A DNA stretch of 64,000 nt from contig KV748205.1 in the NCBI GenBank assembly GCA_001692895.1, positions 558,001 to 622,000 on the forward strand. Reading direction: 5' to 3'. The stretch is from Cenococcum geophilum 1.58. Its lineage: Eukaryota > Ascomycota > Dothideomycetes > Gloniales > Gloniaceae. Shown piece after piece: positions 48,248 through 61,884 of the stretch (the first letter of the stretch is position 1; each line of letters starts with the position of its first letter). Made by a program: the position numbers and the translations under genes. Below the pieces are notes generated by a model, which ran no database searches, was not told the origin of the DNA, and saw nothing but the letters and a program-made list of their open reading frames with translations.

Positions 48248-48349
48248 AAACCGCCCCCTAAACCGCCTTCTTAACCACCTCCTTAACCACCTCCTTAACC
48301 ACCTCCTTAACCACCTCCTTAACCGCCTCCTCAACCGCCTCCTTAACCG
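48248..48349. repeat. 12-bp tandem repeat in the copia J leader
   Basis: About eight copies of AACCRCCTCCTT between the LTR and the gag start at 48410. Not shared with modules a-d of elements F/G/H. Confidence 0.85.
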
Positions 48350-51300
48350 TTCCCCTACTTTTACCCTACAAACACCCTTACCTACCTAAATAATATATAA
48401 AAATACAAGATGTTAGGAATAGAGAAAGACTGGGAGGAAGAAGCAGCTAAATGGGAAGATGGAATTAACCTAACGGAAGTTACTAAGGACGAGCTAACTA
48501 ACTATGTATGATGCAAGATATACGTATATACAGAGATATATAACTAGCTAGACTTAACACTCTAGGAATCGTTTTAGGGAGATTTTAAGGACTTTACGGT
48601 TAATATCTTTATGCAAATCCACTTATACTGGCTTTAGAAACTACGCGATTGTCTAAATACTAGAGGAGTATAGGTTAACACTAACTATAAACGAGGTAAA
48701 TCACTCCCTTAATCTTTATACGATATAGTACAAAAAGAAGACTAAACGGAATGGACTAAAGAAGAGATAAACGCACTTAAGAAAAAGTTTAATACTGGTA
48801 TTAAGTTAAGAAGTATCTAGTATTACAAGACACACGGAACTCTAAAAGAGTAATAAGTAAGACGTTCCTTAGTGCCTATACTTTCCACTATACCTTAATC
48901 TATAATTACCTCTACCTTTATACTATCTGTTACGCCTTAACCTGTAATAATAATATAACAACTCTATAAACAACCTACGGACAAGGAGAACCGCCCTATT
49001 ACTATAACTGGCTATAGAAAGGAAATTATAAATGCAGCTAAGATATATACAGAGGAGTAGAAATACGGTGGCATAAACGAAAGCCTTAACTATAAATTAA
49101 TAATATTTTACAACATCTATAATTAAGCGGACGTACCCTAAGAAGCTTACCTTAAGGCATTCCCTACTATATTAAAAGGACTAGCTCTAGACTACTTCTA
49201 TATAAACTAACTGTTCCGCCTACTATTCGCCAAAGCTTACGAGCACCTTTGGAATTTCTTTAAAGGACTAGAATTTTAACGCAAGAACCTAGACGAGTGG
49301 AATACTATTACACTTATAATAGTAATGGTAGAAAATATAGACAAGTCTATAAGCAAATGCCTCCAATTGCTAATCTATAGACTTTATTAACTATAGTATG
49401 GCCTTAGACCTACCTTATAAACCATAGACTTCCTTTACAATAAAATCGTCACTTCTTGCTAGGGAATACCAGTATATAGATATGCAGTCTCTGACCCACC
49501 GGATAACCTTAGAGCCCTTATTAACAAACTCCAATCATCTATTATAGCATATAAGAAAGAGCATGCGGAGAAGATATAAGCTTTCTTTACGGACCGATAA
49601 TTCTATAGAAGAGATAATAACTATAACCGCAACAACCGCAACAACCGCAACAACCGCAGCAACCCCCCGTATAACCGCAACCGATAGAAACTACGTTGCT
49701 TTATATATAATAAGGAAGAATATCGCTTATAGAAACATACCAAGGAGGAGCAAAAAGAGTCTAAGACTAAGTTTAGAAATAAGTTTAAGGACCGCTTCTA
49801 GGAGTAAATAAAGCAATATATTATAGACTACGAAGGCAATAACGACGAGGACAATAACGAGGACGACGAGATCACTAACGCATTTAATGCTTTGGTAATT
49901 AACATGGACCCTAACACTCTACTAAACGAGGACAACCAGGCCACAGTATACTACACTTTATACGGTAAGATCGAACTAGATAATATAACCGCTATAGCTT
50001 TAGAACTGGCCAACAGAGCTTATAGCCACGTAGTTACAACCATCGATACTATAATAGATGCATTTACTACTAATATAGACCCGTTTGCGTATAATATAAC
50101 CTTATACTATACCTTAACAAAGTTTATAGGTGTAATAATCGATACTAGAGCCTCTAAACGTTCTATAGTAGGATACAGTTAGTTTCTTATACTTTAGAAG
50201 ATTAATAAAGTATAGTTAAACGAGTCTATAAGAGGTATAGTTAGCGTATAGTTTAGAATAGGTTCTACATCCTCTATTAGTTCTATTAAGGTAGATATAC
50301 TAATAGGTATAGTAGAGTTCCACGTTATTAAAGTTAATACCCCTTTCCTACTTTGCTTAGTAGATATAGATAACTTACGAGTGTACTTTAACAACTTAAA
50401 GAATGTCCTAATAACCCCCTTAAAGACTGTACCAGTTGTACGCTAATTCGGACACCTATTTCTACTATAGGATACCTCGTTATATGTGTTTATTATAAAG
50501 TCTTTTAACTAAAACTTATACTACTTAACTAATGTAGAATTGCGACGCCTATACTGACACTTTAAACACCCGTTAGTAGAGCAACTCAAGAGAATATTAG
50601 ACCGCGCTAGCTATAAAAATGATGCTAATTAAAAGACACTTAAGTATATCACCTACTACTGCTTATACTATTAAAAGCACGGAAAGTCACTAGGCAGATT
50701 TAGATTTACCTTAAAGGATGACATTAATTTTAACTATTGCATTATCGTTAACATTTTGTATATTAACAGTAAGCCTATACTTTATATTGTTAATAAAGGC
50801 ACCCAATTTTAAATAGGCAGATAGTTATAGAATATTAGCGCTAAGTATATATGGGACATATTATAAGTATGCTAGATTAATATATACCTAGGCCCCCTAG
50901 ATATAATTGCATATAATATAGGAAAGAACTTTATTAGTAGAGAGTTTAAGCAATACGCGGTTAATATGGGCACTACTATAAAGAGCGTACCGGTTAAAGC
51001 TCACAACTTAATTGGCATGGTAGAGCATTACTACGGCCCCTTGCGATGTATATACCATATTATTACTTCTAAGATACTAGGAATTAATAAGGATATAGCA
51101 CTGCAAATAGCCTTTAAAGCAATTAACGACTTTATAGGACTAGACGGCCTAATACCTATACTGTTGGTATTTGGAGCGTACCCCTAAATAACAGAGTCTA
51201 ATATACCTTCACCTATAGTGATATAGCGTACGATTGCATTTAAGAAAGCTATAGAGGAAGTAAAGAAGATATGAGCGGAGCGCTAGGTTGTAGATGTACT

Positions 51301-52822
51301 TAATATATATAATAGCCCCAGTACTACCGCAATTTATAATCTACCCCTTAACTCTTTAGTATTAGTCTAGAGAGAAGGTAATATAGGACAACTTAGATAC
51401 TAGGCAGGACCATACAACCTACTAAATATTAAAGGAGAAATATATACTGTTAACCTACCTAGCGGCCCTATAAAGTTCCGTAGTACTGCTATTAAACCGT
51501 ACTTAATAGACCCTAGAAATATTCACGTTAAAGATATTTAAGATGACGGCACCTAAGTTAACAATATTTAAGTTAACAAAACTGCCTGTATATATAAACC
51601 GTCCCTTACTAAAACTAGAGAAGCATAACCACCTTGCTGAGGAAGAGGAAGACCCCGTAAGTATCCCCTTCACGTTAATACTGCTAATATTACTATATTC
51701 TTGTAAGAGGACAGCAACTATAAGCAGTTTAAAACGTCCTGTTAAAAAGAAATTATAGGACTAATTAAAAAGGGCGTATTTAAGATAATTAACCCTTAAG
51801 ATATACCCGCAGGAGTTAGAATCTTTAACTCACGATTTGTAGATAAGATTAAGAACCCTAGTACTAATAAAGCCTTTAAGAAATTGAGACTTGTCGTCTA
51901 AGCGTATAACGATCTTGAAAAGGGCATTATACTAACCCAGTTACCTACTATTTAACGAGTCAGCTAACGCCTTATTCTATGCATCGCAGCGATACTATAA
52001 GGCAACGGCATATAGTTATACCTATAAGATATCTCTTAGGCGTATATCTAATCTCTTACAAAGCTAAATTAAGACTTCTATATCCGACTACCTTATAAGT
52101 TAAGAAGCCAACTAGGCATCGGAAAGAACTCGATCCTAAAGGTAATTAAGCCTTTATATAGTATTTTAGAAGTAGGCAATTACTAGTTTATAACCTACTA
52201 TAATTATTATATTAAGGAATTAGATATAAACTTATTAATGTATAACCTGTGCCTCTTATAGAGCAACACTCCTAACTACTTTAGTATTATTAGCCTTTAA
52301 ACTAATGACACTCTATTTCTGGCTAATACTACCTTTACAGACGCGGAGTAATAATATTTAGAAAAGGCTTAATTTCTTATAAAAGAACGCGAGCAACTTA
52401 CGGTTAAGCAGTCACTTAAATTCAACGGATGTATTATTTAACTCTCTCGGAAAGGCAATATTATAATAACCTAGGAATACTAGTGCAAGAACCTAAATAC
52501 GGTCTACCTTAGTAAAATAGCTATAACTACGAGCTTAAGAGGCATTGTCCGTAATGCACTAACTATAAAGAAATAATACGTTGCGCAACGCGTAAGAGGT
52601 GTATATATTGCCTCTATATGCCAACTAGAAGCTTTATTTAATCTCTCTTTTACCACCTAGGTAATTAACCCTAAGAAGAAAGACGTTATAGTACTTAATA
52701 AACAACTATAATTGCAGATTAATAATCCAATAAGAGGCCTTACGTTTATTAAATTAGACATTAACATATTACGCCTACTTACCTTTATCAGTAAAATGTG
52801 TGTACCTCCTAACAGTACTAAC

Positions 52823-52858
52823 AGCTCCTAACAGCTCCTGTTAGGGCTGTTAGGAGCT
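52823..52858. repeat. 13-bp perfect hairpin at the left end of element H
   Basis: AGCTCCTAACAGC at 52823-52835 is complementary to GCTGTTAGGAGCT at 52846-52858 with a 10-base loop, 24 bases inside the element edge. It could be a terminal recognition structure. Confidence 0.75.
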
Positions 52859-53249
52859 CTAGGAGACACTTACACTCGGCATTCTGTCAGGAACCTGTTA
52901 GGAGGTCGCCCGGACCACTAGGACCACTAGGACCTCTAGGACCTCTAGGACCTCCAGGACCATTAGGACTATTAGGACCATTAGGACCATTAGGACAACA
53001 ATAAAAATTCTAAATTTAAAAATAAGGTATATTAACACTCCAGTATTTACAGCTAGTTAAAAAATACAAAATTATTTTAATTATATATAATCTAAATAAT
53101 CTAAATCAATCTCTCCTGTCTACCGCCTGTGTCTCTACGATTGCTTGGGCGTCAGGCGATTGACTAAGGAGCCTCTTGCGGAGGCTCCAAATCGTCAATT
53201 GGCGGTGTTCCCGATGATCCGCTAGCCGTGTGCTGATTTCCTAACTAGG

Positions 53250-53702
53250 CCTAGTGCCTGCCTGCCTGCCTGCCTGCCTGTCCTACCTATCTGTGCCTGC
53301 CTGTGCCTGTCGTGCCTACCTATCTATGCCTACCTATCTGTATCTGTAATTCGGGGGAGAGGTCGGCCCGATCGAAGGCTCTGCTTGATTCGATTGCGAT
53401 TGATTGTATTAATTCGAATCGTTCTCCATGGGCGTTCGTTGGCTGTATGTTTGAACGGTGGTCGTCTGGGGTGCCTCCCTAGGAGGCCTTAATTTGATTT
53501 GATTCGGTAATAGGCTGATATTAAGGCTCTGGTTCGATTCGATCGATTGATCGAATCGATCGTGGTGTTCGCTGGCTGGTCGTTCGAACGATTATCGTCT
53601 AGTTCTAACGATGGTCCTCTCCTACTTGCCTGCCTACCTGCCTGCCTACCTACCTACTTACCTACCTACCTACCTACCTACCTACCTGCCTGCCTGTGTG
53701 TG
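53250..53702. repeat. CCTGCCTACC-type arrays (module b) in element H
   Basis: Two blocks, 53250-53345 (CCTGCCTGCCTGCC, CTATCTGTGCCTG) and 53620-53700 (CCTACCTACCTACC). Each is followed by a related GGGGGAGAGGTCGGCC block, so the b module is internally duplicated here (also 53350-53480 versus 53715-53830). Confidence 0.8.
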
Positions 53703-53962
53703 TCAGTATCTGATTTAATTCGGGGGAGAGGTCGGCCCAATCGAAGGCTCTAATTGATCCAGGTCGTTCTCTATGGCCGTTCGCTAGCTGTATATTTAAA
53801 CGGTAGTCGTCTAGGGTGCCTCCCTAGGAGGCCTTGATACGATTTGGTAATGGGCCAATATTAAATTCGATTAATCGATTAATTGAATCGTTCGTGGTCT
53901 TCGCTAGCTGGTTGTTCGAAAGGTTGTCGTCTAGTTTTTATAACGGTTGTCTGGTTCTGGCG

Positions 53963-54157
53963 TGTTGGAATTACAAGGTTATAGGGTCACAGCGGAGGTA
54001 TCTTGAGGGTCTAATTAATGATAGAGATAACGCAGACGATAATATTGATTGATTCGTGATGCAGTAGATGCGGTTAATATCTATATAGATTAACATGCAG
54101 AGCTCGCTCTCGCGACGTGTCCAGAGCTTAGTTAGCATCTCTCGCTTAATTCTAATA
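53963..54157 (-). repeat. 3' LTR of copia I
   Basis: 195 bp, TGTTGGAATTACAAGG..TTAATTCTAATA. Confidence 0.92.
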
Positions 54158-57100
54158 CTTCCCTATACTGACGACGCTCTACTCGTCTATCCTAAATAGG
54201 CAATTATAAAGCTATTCCTAAATACCTTATAAGCGCCATTCGGCCTACATACAGAGGGAAAACCTATAGCAGGCGAAAAACCTCCGTAACTTGCTCCGTC
54301 AGCTACTCCGTTAGCTACCAATTCCTAACGTTATATAGTACTTCGTAAATTAGTTAATTAGTAGCTGTTTCGTAAGTATGTCTCCAGGTTAATCTTTACC
54401 TAGTATATACACTACCTTAAGTTAATCTTTTTAAACCATGTCGTTTCGTATAAAGAGGTATTAAGTCTCAATATACTTAGCTTTCTAGTGGTACTTCGTG
54501 TCGTACAAAAGGTCTACTATACCCTTATTGTCGCAATACAGCGTAGGGACAAAAGGGTTGTTGTTGTCGTCGTCGTCTCTCTCTCCTAAATCTCTCATTA
54601 GCTTCTTAAGCCATACTGCTAACCTTACTCCTTCTAACGCTGCTATAATCTCTACTTCTATTAAACTTAATACCGTTAACTTCTATCTTTAAGCCATCTA
54701 GATCACTGCTCCCCTATAGCGTACAACTGCTATACCCTAGAATAATATCCGATCGTATTCTGTTCCCCACATAGCGTTAGTAAAGATACTATAGCCAGTA
54801 GGTAGGTTAGCCAACGTAAGCTTATATAGAGAAAGGTAAATCTTTTAATTTAAGAAGGTAATTCCAGTTTTGAGAGTACCGTTTAGATATCATAGTAGCT
54901 GCTTACTTAAACGGTAATGTAATTCTCCTAGTGCTACTATAAACCTAGCTAGCTAACTAATAGCATAGCTGGTATCAGGACGCGTATAATTCAAGAGGTA
55001 GATTATAAAGCCAATAATCTATCGGTATACTATCGCGTTATTATACTTAAGAAGACTTTCAATATTAGGTTTCAGAATAGTACCAGCTAGTATTAGTAGC
55101 TTAACCAGATTACAGTTATCCATTTTCAGCCGTTTAAGTAGCTTCTTAGTATACATTATCTAATATAGCTTAAGGGTTTGGTTCGTACGATCTTAATTAA
55201 TTTAGAAGCCTATAAATACTTCTACAGAACCTAGGTCTTTACATCTCCATTCTCTTAAGATTCTTATCTTCGTAATATTAAGGTATCGGCGCTTTCCTAC
55301 AATTAGCATATTATTAATAAATAGCAAGATATATACTTCATTTCCTATAAAGAGATTAGGGTTAGCTTTAGCTGCTTTCAAACCTATGTTTTTAAAGAAC
55401 TTCTTAACTATCTAAAACCATTCTCTTGGTGCCTGCTTTAGGCCGTAAAGTAACTTATTTAGCTTTAAGTAAACGTCCTTTACCCCCTTAAGGTTAGGAT
55501 TAAAGTCTCTTAGTAGGTTAGAAATCTACATATAAATCTATTCTTATAACGGCGGGTTTAAGAATACAGTTTTAACGTCAATGTGGTTAAGCTTAAGGTC
55601 TTTAGCTACTACCTTTGCCATTAGGAACCTAAAGGTGTTATATTATATAATAGACGTAAATATCTTAAAATAGTTAATATCGGGGGTCTACTTATCTCCC
55701 TAAATGCATAGTCTTGCCTTCTTACAAATTACTTCTCCCTTAGCGTTATACTTATACTTTAGAACTAGCTTACTTAGGAGTAACAACCTTCCTTCTAGTA
55801 CTCTCCCCCTTACGATAGTATAGGTGTGCATTCTCTTAAGAGAGAGAAATTCTTTAAAGATAGCTTTTATCCAGCTAGGAGCATCCTCCCTTAAGGCCTA
55901 ATCTAACTTAATAGCGTTAAAAGGTGCTATAGGTGCTCCTATAGAGGTAGTGTTCTCAGCTTCCAGGTGGATAGCTTTTATAGCTATTACTAACTAAACC
56001 ACCATATTGTTAAAAACCCTTATATTTGGTAACCTTCTAGACCTTATTCTCTGCGCATAAGGAATATATATTAATGTACTTTATACGGGCGTCCTACCCT
56101 TTACATCACCTTATAGATTTAAGCGTCCCACTTAATCTTAACTTAGGCTTCCCACTTAATTTAAGCGGCCTACTTAGTCTTAACCTAGGCTTCCTACTTA
56201 GCTTAAACGGCCCACTCGGTTACTATCTGGCCTACTCTTAGTTCTTATAACTAGAGTCTCTATTAGCGCGTTTAAGGTAATAGGGGGAGGTCTAGGTCGG
56301 TTCGGAGCTTAGCTTATAGTATAATTTAAGCGTCCCGCTTAATCTTAACCTAGGCTTCCTACTTAATTAGAGCGGCCCACTTAGTTACTATATCTCGTAG
56401 CTTAACTTATAGTATGTACCTAACGTGCTCTATAAGGGAACCTATACTTATTTACTTTAGCATCTCTAAAGAGCTTAATTGCTTACATATGCAGGTTCAT
56501 TATCTTAAATTAACTACTTCCTTTTAACCCTATAAAAGCGTAGTTAGGTTTTATCCTTAAATCGTACTTCCTAGGGTGTTTCTTAAGCGTATTAATTAGG
56601 TTAGTATAATACCTAAAGATAACTAGATTCTTAAGGTTAGGGACTTAATAGGTATATACCTTATAGGGTATAATAGCACCACTATACTCGTTGTTAAATG
56701 GAAGTGCTAAGGTTAGTATTTAATTCTTAATCCAGATAGTATATTCGACTGCGTAGCACTAGAGCTCTACTAGTACATTTCCTTAAAATAGCAGTGACCT
56801 TATCTTATAGTTAACTATATAGATCACGCGCTCAATTACGCCATTATATAAGTGCTTGTATAGCAGGCAAGGTTCAAAATCAATACCCTAAGATATTAAT
56901 TCGTCTTAAAGTCTGCGGCCGAACTCCCCCTTTCTATTATCCGCTCAAATCCAGACAGCTCTATTACCAGTAAATCTCTCTACCCTTACAATAATCTCTT
57001 TAATATACAGCAGTACCTCTTCGGTTTAGAGGGTTTTAAGGAAAATAACCTAAGTATAGCGTGTGGCGTTATCTAGGGCTAGGAGATAGTAGTTATAACC

Positions 57101-58795
57101 TCTAGTTAATATACCGATTCGTCCCATAGTATCTAGGTATAGTCCTTAACTAAATACCTTCTCGCGCCTAGTCGTCTTCTTACTTAGTATTTCTTGCATC
57201 TTCCCTACTAGATAAGCTTCGCACATACTCTTGCCGACTAATACTAGTCTCTTCTTAAGCTTTATATCTAGTAAGGAGTGCTATAGCTTAAATAGGTCGC
57301 TGTAATTTATATATCTAGTTCGGCGGTACTATAGCTTAGCATCTATTTCGTTAAGATTTAGTTATAAATTATATACTTCCGCCATCGCATTAAGTGCTTC
57401 CTAATACTCTTATAGTACGTAGAGGTTGTTCTTTATAATAGCCTTAAATATCACACCTAATTTATGCTTACTAGTAGCTTAATTGTCTATATTAAAGGTA
57501 ATTAAGTAGCCTTCCTAAGTGAGAGTCCTTACTAAGATTAGCTTAATTGTCTTAAACGAAGGTACAAGCTAGACGTCTTTTAGCTTTAGGGTACCAATTT
57601 AAGCTTAGCTATATCCTACAGTAGGGATAATAATCCTATTTATAGTACGGACCTATTAAGGCGTATTCTATCTCTTTAAATATATTAGGTCTAATTAGTT
57701 ACTAGTAAAGTGCTTAGTTATACCTAAGTTAAGAGCCTAAGCTAGAGACGTTATTATAAGTATAGCACGTTTAGGGTCAGAGTTAAGGTAGATTAAATCG
57801 CTATCAAATTCGTCTTCTGCTATTGCTATATTTTCTACTTCCTTTACCTTAGGAGCACCTTAATCTATCTTTCTAGCGTTGTTAAATCGGAATTAGTTAA
57901 GTAGGGGATAGTCTTTCTAGTAGTAACCTTTCTAATAATATACTCTGCACTCGTCTCTTTCTAATTATCTTAGCTCTTTGCTTACTTAAGACGACGAGCT
58001 ATAGCGATAACGCGATAAGGAATAATTAAATCTACTAGCACAACCTCTAGCCCTTATTCAACCTCAACCTTAATTTCCCCTTCTCCCCCTAGGTTCGTCT
58101 TTCCTCTTATATACAAGTACTACATTTTATACTTATATAGGGAGAGCAGTCTCTTGCTCCTAAAGAAGGGTAATACAGCTCTTAAGGTCTCGTTTATCTC
58201 GTAAGCACTAGGTCTTCGCATTCTGCCACATAACATCGCTTAGGAGGGCTAAGAGAAGCTACTCTTTAATATCATCGTTAGTAAGTACTTAAGGCGTTAA
58301 GGCTAAATTAATCTTAAATTAATTAAGTATACGAAGGAACTTAACAATTCGCATCTTTATAGGGTCGAATATAGTGCTATAGAACTCCCTATAAAGTCTA
58401 GAGATATAGACCTCGTCATTGGCCTTATTAAACTTCTTTATTCCTTCCCACATTCCTTAAATATCGTACGCCTTTATTATTGCACGCATCTCTTCCTAAC
58501 GGTTGTCTCCTATTAAATTATAGATAATCTTATTTGCCTCCCCTCGTCTTCTTCTTCTATTAGCTAAATTAACTTAATTTAAGTCCTCTGTACTAGTGAT
58601 GAAATCCCATCCTTCTAATATAATTAGGGCTACCTCATAGGTGCGCTCCCAGTCTGCATAGTTATCTTTATTAAAAATAACGATTTTACCTACCTTATAA
58701 TCATATATAGGTGTCGTTAAGGTTAAGGTAGAGGAGGTTATTTAGAGCGTCGATTTTTTAAGTTAGGAGAGGTATCGCTACCCAGGCTTATAACC
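54158..58795 (-). pseudogene. gag-pol remnant of copia I
   Basis: Minus-strand copia order: gag near 57900-58700, integrase near 56800-57400, reverse transcriptase with LLFINNML near 55310, RNase H towards 54200. Stops are TAA/TAG; the active-site Asp pair reads Asn-Asn. Confidence 0.72.
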
Positions 58796-58990
58796 TGTTG
58801 GAATTATAAGGTTATAGGGTCACAGCGGAGGTATTTTAAGGGTCTAATTAATAATAGAGATGACGCAGACAATAATATTAATTAATTCGTGATGCAGTAG
58901 ATGCGGTTAATGTCTATATAGATTGACATGCAGAGCTCGCTCTCGCGACGTGTCCAGAGCTTAGTCAGCATCTCTCGCTTAATTCTGACA
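58796..58990 (-). repeat. 5' LTR of copia I
   Basis: 195 bp, TGTTGGAATTATAAGG..TTAATTCTGACA, then the TGGCG duplication. Confidence 0.92.
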
Positions 58991-59145
58991 TGGCGACGGT
59001 CGTCTGGTTCTAGCGACGGTCGTCTGGTTCTGGCGACGGTTGTCTGGTTCTGGCGACGGTCGTCTAGTTCTGGCGACGGTTGTCTGGTTCTGGCGACGGT
59101 CGTCTAGTTCTAGCGACGGTCGTCTGGTTTTGGCGACGGTCCTCT
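58991..59145. repeat. GACGGTCGTCTGGTTCTGGC array (module d) in element H
   Basis: About eight 20-bp units of TGGCGACGGTCGTCTGGTTC. The first unit is split by copia I; the other half lies before 53963. The same unit dominates 60780-61760 in element G. Confidence 0.9.
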
Positions 59146-59319
59146 GCTAGCTGCCGTTCTAGTGCCTCCTAAGGGAGGATATAAGGAAGGGTAAAGAATG
59201 GGGTGACTGTAAAGGGAGTAACTTGGCAGAGGTATGTGTAGGTTATTAGGAATATAGCGGGGACCTAATAGCACTGTGTGTCGCGCGCACGCGTATATAG
59301 GGTTGTGTCGCATTAGGGG

Positions 59320-59709
59320 GGAGGTATTCTATTAGGGGAGGTATCACAGTGGGGAGGGTGTCGCATTGGGGGGGTGTCTTAAGGGGTGTGCATAGGAGGT
59401 GTCGCTTTAGGGGGGGGTTAGGAGGGATATTACTTAGGGGTATCCTATTAGGAACCTAATAGGAAAATTAGGAAAATTAAGATCCTATTAGGAATAATTA
59501 GGAAATACTAGTTTCCTATTAGGACCCTAACAGGACTATAAGAGGATAATTAGGAAATTAAAGATCCTGCTAGAAGCCTATTAGGACAACTAGGACAATT
59601 AAGAAAATTAAAATCCTGCTAGGAGCCTGCTAGGAGCCTACTAGGACAATTAGGACCTCTAGGAAAGTCAAAATCCTATTAGGAGGCCTTTAGGATCTTA
59701 GCACTCTAA
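59320..59709. repeat. G-run and TTAGGA(C/A) repeats forming the right end of element H
   Basis: G-rich units (GTGTCGCATTAGGGGGG type) at 59320-59440 pass into degenerate CCTATTAGGAAAATTAGGAC units up to 59700. The left end (52800-52990) has the same TTAGGACCA type units. Confidence 0.75.
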
Positions 59710-60559
59710 TAAAATGCTAATATTTACTAATACCTTATTCGCCAATAATAAGGACCTTTTATTATAAATAGGATATATACTAGTATTAAAGGACGCGTTA
59801 TATAAGGCTAACATTATTTACTGGTCGTTAATTAAGTGTAAGAGAGTCATTAGAAGCGTACTAGCTTTAGAACTCTACGTAATAGCCTACGGATTTAACA
59901 TCGGCGCCGCAATTAAGTCAATTGTTAAACAACTCCTACAGATCGAACTCCTACTTGTACTTTGCACCGACTTAAAATTACTCTATAAATGCCTTATTAA
60001 ACTAGGCACTATATAAGAGAAACGTCTTATAATAGACGTTATGTATCTCCGTTAGTTATATAAGCGCAAAGAGATTACGGAAGTTAAGTAGATTCATCAG
60101 GAATTTTTTTTTTAGGCGTATTGTTGCAGTTTGCGGCAAGTTGCGCAAACTGTACAATCGCGGCAGTGGTATATGGTCGTTAGCGGTTTGTACGTTTTNC
60201 GGCAACCTNCGCAGAGCTGCGCAGAGCCTGTGCGTTTTGCAGNAACCTGCGCAGAGCTACGCANAGCCTACGGCACCTCGCGCAGAGCCTGTGCGTTTTA
60301 CAGCACCTCGCGTAGAGCCTATGCGTTTCGCACGTTTTATACATTTCGCANATTTCGCACGTTTTGCAACAAAAAAATACCTTAATAAATATTTTCTAAA
60401 TTTATTAAATAATTATATATTTTCATAGATTGCTATAATATACTTTTAAATATATTTATATTATAACTATATAAAATATAGAGCTATCTACTTAGGTAAA
60501 GGGAAAGCCTCTTATAGAGGCTCNAAATCGTTAATTAACGGTATTCCTAANAATCTGCT

Positions 60560-60712
60560 AAGGCCTACCTACCTACCTACTTACCTNCCTNCCTACCTAC
60601 CTANCTACNTACCTACCTACCTGCCTGCCTACCTGCCTACCTATTTATCTGTCTGTCTATCTGTCTATCTATCTATCTATTTATCTATACCTACCTGTCT
60701 ATATTACCTTNA
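60560..60712. repeat. CTACCTACC/CTGTCTATC array (module b) in element G
   Basis: Tetranucleotide-like CCTACCTACC units pass into TATCTGTCTATC units; several undetermined bases lie inside. Confidence 0.85.
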
Positions 60713-60759
60713 TTTAATCTATCAATTAAATCGTTTATAGTGTTCGCTGGCTGGTTNTT

Positions 60760-61760
60760 TAAACGGTTGTTGTCTGGCTCTAGCAGCGGTCGTATGGCTC
60801 TGGCGAGGTCGTGTAGCTCTGGCGACGGTTGTGTGGTTCTGGCGACGGTTATCTGGCTTTAACGACGGTTATCTAGCTCTGACGACGGTCGTCTGGTTCT
60901 GGCGACGGTCATCTGGTTCTGGCGACGGTGACGGTTGTCTAGTTCTGGCGACGGTCGTCTAGTCGTCTAGTTCTGGCGACGGTCGACGGTCGTCTGGTTC
61001 TGGCAACGGTCGTCTGGCTCCGGCGACGGTCGTCTGGCTCTGGCGACGGTCGACGGTCGTCTGGTTCTGGCGACGGTCGTCTAGCTCCGGCGACGGGTCG
61101 TCTGGCTCTAACGACGGTCGTCTGGCTCTGGCGATGGGTCGACGGTCGTCTGGCTCCGGCGACGGTCGTCTGGCTCTGGCTCTGGCGACGGTCGTCTGGT
61201 TCTGCGACGGTCGTCTCGGCGACGGTCGTCTGGTTCTGGCGACGGTCGTCTGGTCGTCTGGTTCGGCGACGGTCGTCTGGCTCCGGCGACGTCGTCTGGC
61301 TCTGACGACGGTCGTCTGGCTCTGGCGATGGTCGACGGTCGTCTGGCTCTGGCGATGGTCGACGGTCGTCTGGCTCCGGCGACGGTCGTCTGGCTCTGGC
61401 TCTGGCGACGGTCGTCTGGTTCTGGCGACGGTTGTCTGGTTCTGGCGACGGTCGTCTGGTCGTCTGGTTCTGGCGACGGTCGTTTGGCTCCGGCGACGGT
61501 CGTCTGGCTCTGACGACGGTCGTCTGGCTCTGGCGATGGTTGACGGTCCGTCTGGCTCCGGCGACGGTCGTCTGGCTCTGGCGATGGTCGACGGTCGTCT
61601 GGTTCTGCGGACGGTTGTCTGGCTCCGGCGACGGTCGTCTGACTCCGGCGACGGTCGTCTGGCTCTGACGACGTCGTCTGGCTCTGGCGACGGTCGACGG
61701 TTCGTCTGGTTCTGGCGACGGTCGTCTGGTTCTGGCGACGGTCCTCAGCTGGCTGCCGTT
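60760..61760. repeat. long GACGGTCGTCTGGCTCTGGC array (module d) in element G
   Basis: About fifty degenerate units of 19-22 bp over 1 kb, with GGTT/GGCT and TCTGG/TCCGG alternatives and secondary duplications such as GGTCGACGGTCG. A 223-codon frame over it is an artefact of the array. Confidence 0.9.
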
Positions 61761-61884
61761 CTGGTGGCCTCCCTAGGTAGGGAGGATGTAAGGAAGGAAG
61801 GGTAAAAAATAAGGTGGCTACCCTAGGTGTATGTGTTAGAGGCTATCGGGAATATAGCGGGACCCGATAGTAATGTATCATGCG

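Larger units (their letters stand above)
53963..58990 (-). mobile_element. copia I: complete but dead Ty1/copia element
   Basis: Two 195-bp LTRs (53963-54157 and 58796-58990, TGTTGGAATTA..ATTCTGACA) are flanked by exact TGGCG (53958-53962, 58991-58995). The sequence inside the right LTR reads, on the minus strand, GGTTATAAGCCTGGG, a half-tRNA-Met primer site, so the element is read right to left. Reverse transcriptase remains as LLFINNML at 55304-55321 (FVDDML before RIP); integrase-like and gag-like parts lie to the right. It landed inside a GACGGTCGTCTGGTTCTGGC array of element H. Confidence 0.9.
52799..59709. mobile_element. element H: composite repeat element, split by copia I
   Basis: It interrupts the copia J polyprotein between the reverse transcriptase and RNase H parts and is flanked by TAAAATG on both sides (52792-52798, 59710-59716), perhaps 8 bp if a G/A change is allowed. 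Both outer parts hold many units of the (A)TTAGGAC type. Inside, it shares linkers and modules b and d with F and G, for example CTCCAAATCGTCAATTGGCG near 53185, TTCCTAACTAGGCCTAGTGC near 53240, and GGAGGATATAAGGAAGGGTA near 59175. No terminal inverted repeats were found and no protein is encoded. Its ends differ from those of F and G. Confidence 0.6.

Noticed and set aside
61134..61805. 223-codon open frame with Gly-Asp-Gly-Arg-Leu repeats
   Set aside because: It follows the GACGGTCGTCTGGC minisatellite and has no start context, domain or homologue pattern.
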